Positions 8,033 to 17,162 of a DNA stretch of 64,000 nt are shown here, one piece after another (the stretch's first letter is position 1; every line of letters begins with the position of its first letter). Source of the stretch: Lutibacter oceani (GTDB lineage Bacteria > Bacteroidota > Bacteroidia > Flavobacteriales > Flavobacteriaceae); assembly GCF_003384935.1 (NCBI RefSeq), contig NZ_QTTQ01000009.1:1-64000 (forward strand), written 5' to 3'. Under the pieces are notes generated by a model. It searched no databases. It was not told the origin of the DNA and saw only the letters and a program-made list of their open reading frames with translations. Made by a program: the position numbers and the translations under genes.

Positions 8033-11000
8033 CTACTTAACCAATGATCCTTCCATTATAGCTGCAACCACATCTGGATTTAATAATGTTGAAATATCTC
8101 CTAAATTTGAAGTTTCATTTTCAGCTATTTTTCTTAAAATTCTTCTCATTATTTTACCAGAACGTGTTTTTGGTAATCCTGGAACGAACTGAATTTTATC
8201 TAATTTAGCAATTGGCCCAATAGTACGTGCAATTAATTCATTAATTTCATTTCTTAATAAATCTTCATTTGCTGGTTTTTCATAAACAATAACATAGGCA
8301 TATAGCGCATTTCCTTTAATATTATGAGGATAACCCACAATAGCGGATTCTACAACATTATTATGCTCGTTTATAATATTTTCAATTGGAGCCGTTCCTA
8401 AATTATGACCTGAAACAATTACAACATCATCTACCCTACCCGTAATTCTATAGTTCCCTTCCAAATCTCTAAACGAGCCATCTCCTGTAAAATATTTGTC
8501 TTTAAAAGCCGAAAAATAGGTTTCTTTATACCTTTTATGATCTCCATAAATAGTTCTTGCCATAGATGGCCAAGGATATTTAATACACAATCTACCTTCT
8601 GCTGGATTAGTATTTAACTCCTCACCTTTTTCATCTACTAAACAAGGCTGAATTCCCGGTAATGGTCGGGTAGCAAAAGTTGGTTTTGTAGGTGTAACTC
8701 CACCTAAAGGAGAAATCATAATACCACCTGTTTCTGTTTGCCACCAGGTATCAACAATTGGAGATTTTTGTTTTCCAATTTTTTCATCATACCAGTGCCA
8801 GGCTTCTTCATTAATAGGTTCTCCAACGGTACCCAACACTTTAATAGAACTTAAATCGTGTTTTTCAATTAATTCATTTGGTTGAGCAGCCAATGCTCTA
8901 ATTGCAGTTGGCGCAGTATAAAACTGGTTTACTTTATACTTTTCAACAATTTGCCAAAAACGTCCATAATCCGGATATGAAGGAATTCCTTCAAACATTA
9001 GTGTAGTTGCTCCAGCAGCTAAAGGACCATAAACAATATATGAATGTCCCGTAATCCAACCAATATCTGCAGTACAGAAATAAACATCGCCATGTTGATA
9101 TTGGAACACATTTTTAAAACTATATGCCGTATGAATCATATAACCTGCGCAGGTATGTACCATACCTTTTGGTTTTCCAGTAGAACCTGAAGTATATAAT
9201 ATAAATAGCATATCTTCAGCATCCATTTCCACTGCCGGACAATTTGCATTTACTTTTGCTAATTCTTCGTGCCACCAAACATCACGTCCGGCTTTCATTG
9301 TAACTTCAGAATTTATTCTATTTAATACTATTGAAGTTTCTATTGTTGGTGTAGATTCTAATGCTTCATCTGCAATGGCCTTTAAATCCACTGCTTTTTT
9401 ACCTCTATAAACCCCATCTGTTGTTAATAGTACTTTACATGCTGCATCGTTTATTCTTGTTGAAAGTGCAACTGATGAAAATCCTGCAAATACAACTGAA
9501 TGTACAGCACCAATTCTTGCACAAGCCAAAACGGCAATTGCTAATTCTGGTACCATTGGCATATACACACAAACCCTATCTCCTTTTACTACATTGTTAT
9601 TTTTTAGCACATTTGCAAACTTGCTAACTTCTGCATGTAATTCGTTATAGGTTAAAACTCTATTTGCTTCGTTTGGATCATTTGGTTCCCAAATAATTGC
9701 TGCATCATTTCCTCGTTTTTCTAAATGGCGATCTAAACAGTTTTCAGTAATATTTAATTTAGCACCTTTAAACCATTCGAATTTCGGAGTTTCCCAATCG
9801 TACTCAACAACAGTATCCCATTTTTTACGCCATGTAAAAGTTTCCGCAATTTGAGCCCAAAAACCTTCAGGGTCATTAACACTATGCTGGTATGATTTAT
9901 AATATTTTATAAATGAATTAATTTGTAAATCATCTAATGTTTCTTTTTCTTCCTCAGTTGCGTGTTCATAAACTCCAATTTTATTTAATTTTAATTCATG
10001 AATTATTTCAGAAATAATTTCAGGGTCATCTATTGTTGATGGGATTGTATACTCAACACCATCAGCTATATTTCTTAATAACTTTCTAAGAATTTTCCCT
10101 GAACGTGTTTTTGGTAATCTTTTAACAATCAACACTTTTCGTAATGAAGCTACTGGCCCAATTACATTTCTCACTTCTTGAACAATGTTATATTCCAATT
10201 CAAAATTTGAAACATAATCACCAGATTTAAGAACAACTAAAGCTAATGGCACTTGCCCTTTTAACTGATTTTCAATTCCAAAAACAGCACATTCAGCAAC
10301 CGAGGGATTTGATGCAACAATTTCTTCCATTTCAGCTGTTGATAGTCTATGCCCCGCAACATTAATAACATCATCAACACGACCAGTTATAAAAACGTAA
10401 CCATCTTCATCTTTATAACCTCCATCTCCTGAAAAATAATATCCAGGAAACTTTTTTAAATAACCTTCCTTAAAACGTTCCGTATTTTCCCAAATATCTA
10501 ACAAATTACCCGGAGGCATTGGCAATTTAACTGCCACAAATCCTTCTTCATTCGGACCAACTTGTTCTCCTTCTCCATTTAAAATTTGAATATCATAACC
10601 ACTTACTGGTTTTGTTGCTGAACCAGGTTTTACCGGTAATGCTTCAATACCCATCATATTAGATAACATTGGCCAGCCAGATTCAGTTTGCCACCAATGG
10701 TCAACTACAGGTATTTGTAATTTATCTTCTAACCATTTTAAAGTAGCCACATCACATCGTTCACCAGCTAAAAATTGATATTTCAAACAACTTAAATCGT
10801 ATTGTTTCATCAATTTACCTTCAGGATCTTCTTTTTTAATTGCTCTAATTGCTGTTGGAGCAGTAAACATAACTTTTACATTATTTTCACTTATAATTCT
10901 CCAAAATGTACTTGCATCTGGGGTTTTAATTGGTTTTCCTTCAAAAATTATAGTAGTATTTCTATTTAATAAGGGTCCGTAAACAATATAACTATGCCCT

Positions 11001-11857
11001 ACAACCCAACCAACATCGGATGCTGCCCAATACACATCGCCTTCTTCTACTCCATAAATATTTTTCATTGAATATTTTAATGCGGTTGCATAACCTCCAC
11101 TGTCTCTTAAGATACCTTTTGGTTTTCCTGTAGTGCCTGAAGTATATAAAATATACAAAGGATCTGTTGATGCAACTTCTACACACTCAGCTGGTTTCGA
11201 TTTTTCAACCAACTCTCTATACCCTACAAAACGGTGAGTTTTGTTCATTAATGCACCTAATCTTCTTTGAAATACAACTACTTTATCTGGTTTGTGAGTT
11301 GCTTTTTCTATAGCCTCATCAACCAAAGGTTTGTATGCAATTAGCCTATCAACCTCAATCCCTGAAGTTGCAGTTATTATTACTTTTGGTTTGCAGTCAT
11401 CTATTCTAATCGCCAATTCATGTGGTGCAAAACCGCCAAAAACTACCGAGTGTATTGCTCCAATTCTTGCACAAGCCAGCATACTAAACGCTGCATGTGG
11501 AATCATTGGCATATAAATAATTACTGTATCTCCTTTTTTAACACCTAAATCACGTAACCCACCAGCTAAACGTTCAACTTCACTTTTAACTTCATTATAA
11601 CTGTATTTAATTTTACGCTGAGTTACCGGTGAATCATAAATTATTGCTGTTTGATCTCCATATCCGTCTTCAATATGCTTATCAAGTGCTAAATAACATA
11701 CGTTTAACTTTCCGTCAGCAAACCAACGATCAAACCCATTTTTATCTTTTGATAAAATAGTAGTTGGTTTTTTAAACCATTTTATATTACTGGCTTGTTC
11801 TTTCCAAAATTTTTCAGGATTTTCAATACTGCTATTATAATGTTTTTGGTAACTCAT
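8033..11857 (-). CDS. acs: Fused propionyl-CoA/acetyl-CoA synthetase (two complete ligase units)
   Basis: This AMP-forming acyl-CoA ligase of 1274 residues is twice the usual length of about 640. Unit 1 (about 1-630) resembles PrpE: RDSGGYATALKYSM, FEGKPIKTPDASTFWRII, LAGER near 362, HWWQTESGW. Unit 2 (about 646-1274) resembles Acs: YTSGSTGKPKGMVHT, TVGEP near 1009, DTWWQTETGG, SGHNLGTAPIE. Both keep the P-loop-like TSG(T/S)TGKPKG motif and the catalytic C-terminal lysine of KTRSGK (Lys588 and Lys1235). In the family, Ala instead of Val at the GER/GEP position enlarges the acyl pocket toward propionate; unit 1 has Ala and unit 2 Val. The linker (about 630-650) reads through in frame without an internal start. 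The gene lies 53 nt after the response regulator gene. Confidence 0.9.
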   Translation of the reverse strand: MSYQKHYNSSIENPEKFWKEQASNIKWFKKPTTILSKDKNGFDRWFADGKLNVCYLALDKHIEDGYGDQTAIIYDSPVTQRKIKYSYNEVKSEVERLAGGLRDLGVKKGDTVIIYMPMIPHAAFSMLACARIGAIHSVVFGGFAPHELAIRIDDCKPKVIITATSGIEVDRLIAYKPLVDEAIEKATHKPDKVVVFQRRLGALMNKTHRFVGYRELVEKSKPAECVEVASTDPLYILYTSGTTGKPKGILRDSGGYATALKYSMKNIYGVEEGDVYWAASDVGWVVGHSYIVYGPLLNRNTTIIFEGKPIKTPDASTFWRIISENNVKVMFTAPTAIRAIKKEDPEGKLMKQYDLSCLKYQFLAGERCDVATLKWLEDKLQIPVVDHWWQTESGWPMLSNMMGIEALPVKPGSATKPVSGYDIQILNGEGEQVGPNEEGFVAVKLPMPPGNLLDIWENTERFKEGYLKKFPGYYFSGDGGYKDEDGYVFITGRVDDVINVAGHRLSTAEMEEIVASNPSVAECAVFGIENQLKGQVPLALVVLKSGDYVSNFELEYNIVQEVRNVIGPVASLRKVLIVKRLPKTRSGKILRKLLRNIADGVEYTIPSTIDDPEIISEIIHELKLNKIGVYEHATEEEKETLDDLQINSFIKYYKSYQHSVNDPEGFWAQIAETFTWRKKWDTVVEYDWETPKFEWFKGAKLNITENCLDRHLEKRGNDAAIIWEPNDPNEANRVLTYNELHAEVSKFANVLKNNNVVKGDRVCVYMPMVPELAIAVLACARIGAVHSVVFAGFSSVALSTRINDAACKVLLTTDGVYRGKKAVDLKAIADEALESTPTIETSIVLNRINSEVTMKAGRDVWWHEELAKVNANCPAVEMDAEDMLFILYTSGSTGKPKGMVHTCAGYMIHTAYSFKNVFQYQHGDVYFCTADIGWITGHSYIVYGPLAAGATTLMFEGIPSYPDYGRFWQIVEKYKVNQFYTAPTAIRALAAQPNELIEKHDLSSIKVLGTVGEPINEEAWHWYDEKIGKQKSPIVDTWWQTETGGIMISPLGGVTPTKPTFATRPLPGIQPCLVDEKGEELNTNPAEGRLCIKYPWPSMARTIYGDHKRYKETYFSAFKDKYFTGDGSFRDLEGNYRITGRVDDVVIVSGHNLGTAPIENIINEHNNVVESAIVGYPHNIKGNALYAYVIVYEKPANEDLLRNEINELIARTIGPIAKLDKIQFVPGLPKTRSGKIMRRILRKIAENETSNLGDISTLLNPDVVAAIMEGSLVK

Positions 11858-11910
11858 ATTATATATTTTTAGTTGTTATTTAACCCAAACTATGTTTGAA
11901 TTTAATTTTT

Positions 11911-12273
11911 TTATTTTAACAATTCTAATACTTCTTTAACTAGCTTTTTGGTTGAAAATGGTTTTGAAATATACTTATCTGCACCCAACTGCAACCCCAA
12001 TTCTATATCAGAAATTTTATTCTTTGCTGATAGAAATATTACTTTAATTTCATTCAATTCTTCATTTGATTTTAAATATTTCAGAACTTGATACCCATCA
12101 ACATTAGGCATCATTATATCCAATAAAATAATATCTGGCAATTTAGCATCTGCTATCTCAATTGCTTCAGCTCCATCTCTGGCTATAAAAACCTTAAAGT
12201 TTTCTTTTTTAAAAATGTATTCTAATGACATTACTATATTAGGCTCGTCATCTACTATTAAAATCTTTTTCAT
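11911..12273 (-). CDS. Receiver-only response regulator
   Basis: The 120 residues make up one CheY-like receiver and nothing else. The acidic pair is Asp8-Asp9, the phospho-acceptor is Asp52 (LLDIMMP), with Ser82 and Lys104 (SKPFS) completing the switch. There is no DNA-binding or enzymatic output domain, unlike the LuxR-type CrbR partner of CrbS in Vibrio. The start lies 1 nt after the kinase stop, so the two are cotranslated. It probably relays phosphate or acts through protein contact. Confidence 0.9.
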   Translation of the reverse strand: MKKILIVDDEPNIVMSLEYIFKKENFKVFIARDGAEAIEIADAKLPDIILLDIMMPNVDGYQVLKYLKSNEELNEIKVIFLSAKNKISDIELGLQLGADKYISKPFSTKKLVKEVLELLK

Positions 12274-12274
12274 T

Positions 12275-14905
12275 TCAATTTATATTTATTGGTAATGTAA
12301 ATGTTACTCTAGCTCCTTGTGGCTTTATATTTTCGGCCCAAATTTTACCATTATGACTTTTTATAATTTGTTTACTAATAGCCAAACCGAGACCACTACC
12401 TACTGGTTTTAAAATAGTTTGATTTTTAGCTTGATAAAATTTATTAAATATTGATTTTAAATCATCTTCTTCAATTCCCCTACCGTTATCTTCAACTAAG
12501 ACCTCCAATTTATCATTACTTATTACATTAAAAATGTACACTTTACCATTGTTTTTATTAGAAAATTTTATTGCGTTTGATAATAAATTAATTATTACTT
12601 GTTGAATTCTATCGGCATCATATACAGCTTTTATATCTTGAACTCCTTCAGAATTTATATATACTTGGTTATTAAGTGCCAACTGCCTAACTGCATCAAC
12701 AGATTTTTGAATGGTATTTTTTATAGAATTTTCAACCAGTTCTAATTTTTCTTTTCCTGTTGAAAGTTTTTCTAGGTCTAAAATGTTATTTATTAATCTA
12801 CTTACGCGTTCACTCTCACTTACAATACTATTCAAAAATTTCCTTTTTGTTTCATTTTCAATATCATCATTATCTAACAAAATTTCTGATAACGCTCTAA
12901 TTGAAGTAATTGGTGTTTTTAATTCATGAGCAACCGTATCTAAAAAATCATCTTTTTGTTTATCACGCTCCTGTAATTCTTTGTTAGATTCTTTTGCTTT
13001 TTGCGTTTCATCTAAAATATTTAAAACCTCAGGTAAACTAATTTCTACTTCTTTAATTACTGAAGAAATTAAAATTCTAGAAGAAGCACTACCAATACTT
13101 CCTGTTAATAGTTTTTCTGAAAAATTAACTAAACGCGCATCGGCAAATTGTGTTTTCTTGTCAATATCATACTTCATAAAGAATAAATTTAACGCTCGTT
13201 CTGTTCTTTTTTCACCTAAAAATCGAGTTAAAACTTTTCTTATATCCTTAACATAAGCTTCGCCTTTCCAAACATATGCATTTTCATGTAATGATGCATA
13301 TTTACTATTATCAACAAACATTTCGGCAAAATTTCGTTCTCGATAATTCCCTACAATATTTACAGAAATTAGTATGTAAACAATAATATTAAAAAACATA
13401 CTCCAGAAAAAAGCATGAGGAACTGGTTCAAAAATTTGTAAACCTAAAAGCTCGTATGGTTTTAATAAATTAATACCAAACAAACCTTCATTAATAAAAG
13501 AGGTTGAAAATAATTGTGAATCAATAGTAAATGGAATAATTAAAGTATAAACGGTAACTAAAAACCCAATAATTATTCCGTAAATTGCTCCTTTTGAAGA
13601 ACCTCTTCTCCAAAATAAACCACCAAAAAAAGAAGGTGCTAATTGCGCAATAATAACAAAAGATATTAAACCAATTGAAACTAAAGATCGGTCTAATGTA
13701 AAACTTCTATAGAAAAAATATGCAACAATAATTAGTATAAATATTGCCAACCTTCTAATGGTTTTAATAGACTCTGTATTTTCATCAGACTCACCTTTAC
13801 TAAATTTCCCTAAAAACCCATAAGGAATAATTAAATTATTACTCAGCATTGTTGATAAAGCTAGTGTAGAAATTACTACCATTGATATTGCAGCAGAAAA
13901 CCCTCCTAAAAAAACTAAAAGTGCTAAAAACTCATGTCCATTTTGTAATGGTAACATTAACGTAAATAAATCAGCATCTACCTGATCATTTTGAAAAATA
14001 ATATTACCTCCCCAGGCAATAAATATTACAAAAATGTTGAATAATAATAGATATAATGGAAATAGCCAAGTAACCTTTTTTAAATATTTTTCACGCTCAT
14101 TTTCTACCACCGTAACTTGAAATTGCCTTGGTAAAAGCATAATGGCAATCATTGATAATAAGCTTAAGAAAAACCAATTAAAGCCGCCTTCAACTCCATC
14201 AATTTTTTGTTGAATATCAAAATTTGGTAATATGGATGCTTTCACATAAATATCAGTTGGTCCGTTAAACAAATAAAAAGTAACATAAATACCAATAATT
14301 AAAAAGAATATTAATTTAATAACAGATTCTAATGCAATTGCAGTAATAATTCCTTTATGTTTTTCTGATGCATCAGTATGTTGAGTGCCAAAAAAAGCAG
14401 CAAATAAAGCTAATAATATTGCTATGTAAAAAGTGGTATCATTAATAATTGAATTTGAAACTATATTATGATTTGTAATTACATTAAATGTTTCAGAAAT
14501 AGCCTTTAATTGTAAAGAGATATAAGGCACAATTGCTAGTACGCATACAAATGTAACCAATGCTCCTAAAAACCTATTATTTCCATACCGTAATGAAATA
14601 AAATCAGCTAATGAAGATATTTTATTACCCTTTGAAATTCTAATAATCTTTCTCATTAAAAGAATCCAAGTAGGAATAATAATAATGGGACCTAAATAAA
14701 TGGTTAAAAATTTTAAACCTGAGGTAGCAGCTAACCCAACACTTCCGTAATATGTCCAAGCCGTACAATAAACAGCCAAAGACAAAGTGTAAACATATGG
14801 ATTATTAACCCAATTACTTTTAGAATTTTTCTCAGCCCAATAAGCAACATAAAAAATTACAGCGAGGTAAACTATTATTACCATTATTACTAAAAAACTA
14901 CTCAT
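12275..14905 (-). CDS. Sodium:solute symporter-histidine kinase fusion, CrbS type
   Basis: This inner-membrane sensor has 876 residues. Residues 1 to about 530 form a multi-helix SLC5/SSS transporter module. A STAC-like segment follows (about 545-620, with RFLGEKRTERALN and FSEKLLTGSIGSASSRILISS). The cytoplasmic kinase then has an H-box His660 in HELKTPI, N-box NLLSNAIKFSN, G1 EDNGRGIEEDD and G2 GSGLGLAISKQI. No fused receiver is present; the receiver is the next gene. CrbS-family kinases control acetyl-CoA synthetase in Vibrio, and here acs lies two genes downstream. The transporter part may sense acetate or another carboxylate; that is inference. Confidence 0.88.
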   Translation of the reverse strand: MSSFLVIMVIIVYLAVIFYVAYWAEKNSKSNWVNNPYVYTLSLAVYCTAWTYYGSVGLAATSGLKFLTIYLGPIIIIPTWILLMRKIIRISKGNKISSLADFISLRYGNNRFLGALVTFVCVLAIVPYISLQLKAISETFNVITNHNIVSNSIINDTTFYIAILLALFAAFFGTQHTDASEKHKGIITAIALESVIKLIFFLIIGIYVTFYLFNGPTDIYVKASILPNFDIQQKIDGVEGGFNWFFLSLLSMIAIMLLPRQFQVTVVENEREKYLKKVTWLFPLYLLLFNIFVIFIAWGGNIIFQNDQVDADLFTLMLPLQNGHEFLALLVFLGGFSAAISMVVISTLALSTMLSNNLIIPYGFLGKFSKGESDENTESIKTIRRLAIFILIIVAYFFYRSFTLDRSLVSIGLISFVIIAQLAPSFFGGLFWRRGSSKGAIYGIIIGFLVTVYTLIIPFTIDSQLFSTSFINEGLFGINLLKPYELLGLQIFEPVPHAFFWSMFFNIIVYILISVNIVGNYRERNFAEMFVDNSKYASLHENAYVWKGEAYVKDIRKVLTRFLGEKRTERALNLFFMKYDIDKKTQFADARLVNFSEKLLTGSIGSASSRILISSVIKEVEISLPEVLNILDETQKAKESNKELQERDKQKDDFLDTVAHELKTPITSIRALSEILLDNDDIENETKRKFLNSIVSESERVSRLINNILDLEKLSTGKEKLELVENSIKNTIQKSVDAVRQLALNNQVYINSEGVQDIKAVYDADRIQQVIINLLSNAIKFSNKNNGKVYIFNVISNDKLEVLVEDNGRGIEEDDLKSIFNKFYQAKNQTILKPVGSGLGLAISKQIIKSHNGKIWAENIKPQGARVTFTLPININ

Positions 14906-15092
14906 AATATTTTTTTAGAATTACATATGAAATAATAATACTACCTAACCAAACAAAAAATATATAAAAGTACATAATAGGAAAACCAAGTATTGTTTTA
15001 CTACTATTAAAAAGTAATATTAAAGGAATATTAAATAAACACAGTAATATTATAGAAAGTACAATTAATTTTTGTTGATGTCTTTTTTTCAC
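14898..15092 (-). CDS. Small two-helix membrane protein, DUF3311-like
   Basis: This 64-residue protein has two hydrophobic segments (about 9-28 and 36-58) and a GFPIMYFYIFFVWLGSII motif. The motif resembles DUF3311/YhdT-type small subunits encoded beside sodium:solute symporters. Its end overlaps the start of the symporter-kinase gene by 8 nt. It is therefore a good candidate for a subunit of that sensor's transporter module. The family match is by eye and only moderate. Confidence 0.65.
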   Translation of the reverse strand: MKKRHQQKLIVLSIILLCLFNIPLILLFNSSKTILGFPIMYFYIFFVWLGSIIISYVILKKYYE

Positions 15093-15120
15093 GATTTATA
15101 AATTAGTTCTAAATATAATA

Positions 15121-15150
15121 AAAACAGCACTATTAAAAGTGCTGTTTTTT
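15121..15150 (-). terminator. Terminator after the symporter gene
   Basis: AAAACAGCAC (15121-15130) pairs with GTGCTGTTTT (15139-15148), and on the minus strand the hairpin is followed by U residues. It separates the porin/DUF4212/symporter transcript from the downstream kinase/regulator/ligase genes, at least partly. Confidence 0.65.
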
Positions 15151-15164
15151 AGACTAACTATTTT

Positions 15165-16862
15165 CTAATGAGCACTTGCTTCGCCTGCTCCTGACGGAAT
15201 TCTTATATGTTCAACTATTTCTTGTACCTCTTGTGGTGGTGCAGGTGTAAGTCTTGACACAACCAAAGAAATAATAAAGTTTACAACCATTGCAACGGTA
15301 CCAAAACCTTCTGGAGAAATTCCAAACCACCAGTTTTCAGCAGTATCTACTTCAGGATCACCTATCCAATGTAATTTATATTTTGCCATATAAAAGAACA
15401 TAAGAGTTAAACCTACAATCATTCCCGAGATAGCACCTTCTTTGTTCATTCGTTTATCAAAAATTCCTAATAAAATTGCTGGAAAGAATGATGCTGCCGC
15501 TAAACCAAAAGCCAATGCAACAACAGCAGCTACAAATCCCGGCGGATTAATACCGAAGTATCCCGCTATTAAAACAGCTACAAATGCACTTAAACGCGCA
15601 GCTATTAATTCTCCTTTTTCAGAAATATCTGGCTTAATTATTTTCTTAAATAAGTCATGAGATATTGATGAAGCAATTACCAACAATAAACCTGCTGCAG
15701 TTGATAACGCAGCTGCTAAACCACCTGCACCAACTAATGCAATTACCCAATTTGGTAACTGAGCAATTTCAGGATTTGCTAACACCATAATATCACGGTC
15801 AATAGTTAATTCATTTGCTGCTTTATCCGCAACATATTGTACTACTCCATCTCCATTTTTATCATCAAACTTTAATAAACCCGTTTTTTCCCAATTTCCA
15901 AACCATTCTGGTAATTCTGCATATTCTGCATTACTTACTGTTTCAATTAGTTTTGTTCTCGCAAAAACTGCTACCGCAGGTACAGTTGTATATAGGATTG
16001 CAATAAATAACAATGCCCAACCTGCTGATACACGTGCATCTTTTACTTTAGGTACAGTAAAAAAACGTACAATAACGTGTGGTAAACCAGCTGTTCCAAC
16101 CATTAAAGCAACAGTAATTGCAAAAACATCAATCATAGATTTACTACCAGAAGTATATTCGTGAAATCCTAACTGTTGTTGTAAACCATCTAACTTATCT
16201 AACAAGTATACACCGTCTTCACCTGATCCTCCAAAACCTAATTGCGGAATTGGATTTCCTGTCATTTGAAATGATATAAAAATTGCAGGTACCATAAACG
16301 CAAAAATTAATACACAATACTGTGCTACTTGCGTATAGGTAATCCCTTTCATTCCACCTAAAACAGCGTAAAATAAAACTATTGCCATTCCAATATAAAC
16401 ACCTGTGTTAATATCTACTTCAAGGTAACGAGAAAACACAATTCCAACTCCACGCATTTGTCCGGCAACATAAGTAAACGAAACAATTAAAGCTGCAATA
16501 ACTGCAACCACACGTGCAGTATTTGAATAATATCTATCTCCAATAAAATCTGGCACTGTAAATTTTCCAAATTTTCTTAAATAAGGTGCTAATAAAAGTG
16601 CCAAAAGCACATAACCACCAGTCCACCCCATAAGGTAAACAGATCCATCATATCCTGTAAAAGATACAATACCTGCTAATGAAATAAATGATGCTGCCGA
16701 CATCCAGTCTGCAGCTGTAGCCATTCCATTCATAATTGGAGGAACTCCTCCACCAGCTACATAAAATTCTTTTGAAGATCCTGCTCTAGCCCAAATTGCA
16801 ATTCCTATATACAATGCAAATGTAATTCCAACAAGTATCCATGTCCATGTTAATATTCCCAT
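15165..16862 (-). CDS. Sodium:solute symporter, ActP-like (VC_2705 subfamily)
   Basis: This inner-membrane carrier has 565 residues, many hydrophobic helices and a WAR-type first loop (ARAGSSKEFYVAGGGVPPIMNGMATAADWMSAASFISLAG), the SSS signature region. The insert around LDKLDGLQQQLGF...DKNGDGVVQYVADK and the adjacent DUF4212 gene place it in the VC_2705 subfamily, related to acetate permease ActP. It likely imports acetate, propionate or similar monocarboxylates for the ligase encoded downstream. The start (MGILTWTWILVG) lies 26 nt after the DUF4212 gene. Confidence 0.88.
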   Translation of the reverse strand: MGILTWTWILVGITFALYIGIAIWARAGSSKEFYVAGGGVPPIMNGMATAADWMSAASFISLAGIVSFTGYDGSVYLMGWTGGYVLLALLLAPYLRKFGKFTVPDFIGDRYYSNTARVVAVIAALIVSFTYVAGQMRGVGIVFSRYLEVDINTGVYIGMAIVLFYAVLGGMKGITYTQVAQYCVLIFAFMVPAIFISFQMTGNPIPQLGFGGSGEDGVYLLDKLDGLQQQLGFHEYTSGSKSMIDVFAITVALMVGTAGLPHVIVRFFTVPKVKDARVSAGWALLFIAILYTTVPAVAVFARTKLIETVSNAEYAELPEWFGNWEKTGLLKFDDKNGDGVVQYVADKAANELTIDRDIMVLANPEIAQLPNWVIALVGAGGLAAALSTAAGLLLVIASSISHDLFKKIIKPDISEKGELIAARLSAFVAVLIAGYFGINPPGFVAAVVALAFGLAAASFFPAILLGIFDKRMNKEGAISGMIVGLTLMFFYMAKYKLHWIGDPEVDTAENWWFGISPEGFGTVAMVVNFIISLVVSRLTPAPPQEVQEIVEHIRIPSGAGEASAH

Positions 16863-16888
16863 GATTTAATTATTTTTTTTAAGATTAA

Positions 16889-17143
16889 TTATTCGTCCAC
16901 TCCATATTTTTTATCTAATTTATTCATCAATTTTACATAGACGAATATTAAGATAACAAACACATACATTGAACCTTGTTGCGCAAACCAAAAGCCAAGT
17001 TTAAAACCAGCTAGTTTTATTTCATTTAATTGGTCTACTAATAAAATTCCAAAAACGTAGGAAACAATAAACCATATAGATAGCAAAATTGCTAGATACT
17101 TAAGATTTTCTTTCCAATATGCTTTCATTTTTTCTTTTGACAT
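16889..17143 (-). CDS. DUF4212 symporter small subunit
   Basis: The 84 residues contain two membrane helices (about 12-34 and 47-68), the characteristic KAYWKENLKYLAILLSIWFIVS N terminus, and FKLGFWFAQQGSMYVFVILIFVYV. This is the DUF4212 putative solute:sodium symporter small subunit, which normally pairs with VC_2705-type symporters exactly as here. It lies between the porin (19 nt) and symporter genes. Confidence 0.88.
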   Translation of the reverse strand: MSKEKMKAYWKENLKYLAILLSIWFIVSYVFGILLVDQLNEIKLAGFKLGFWFAQQGSMYVFVILIFVYVKLMNKLDKKYGVDE

Positions 17144-17162
17144 AATTATTAGTTTTAGTTGT

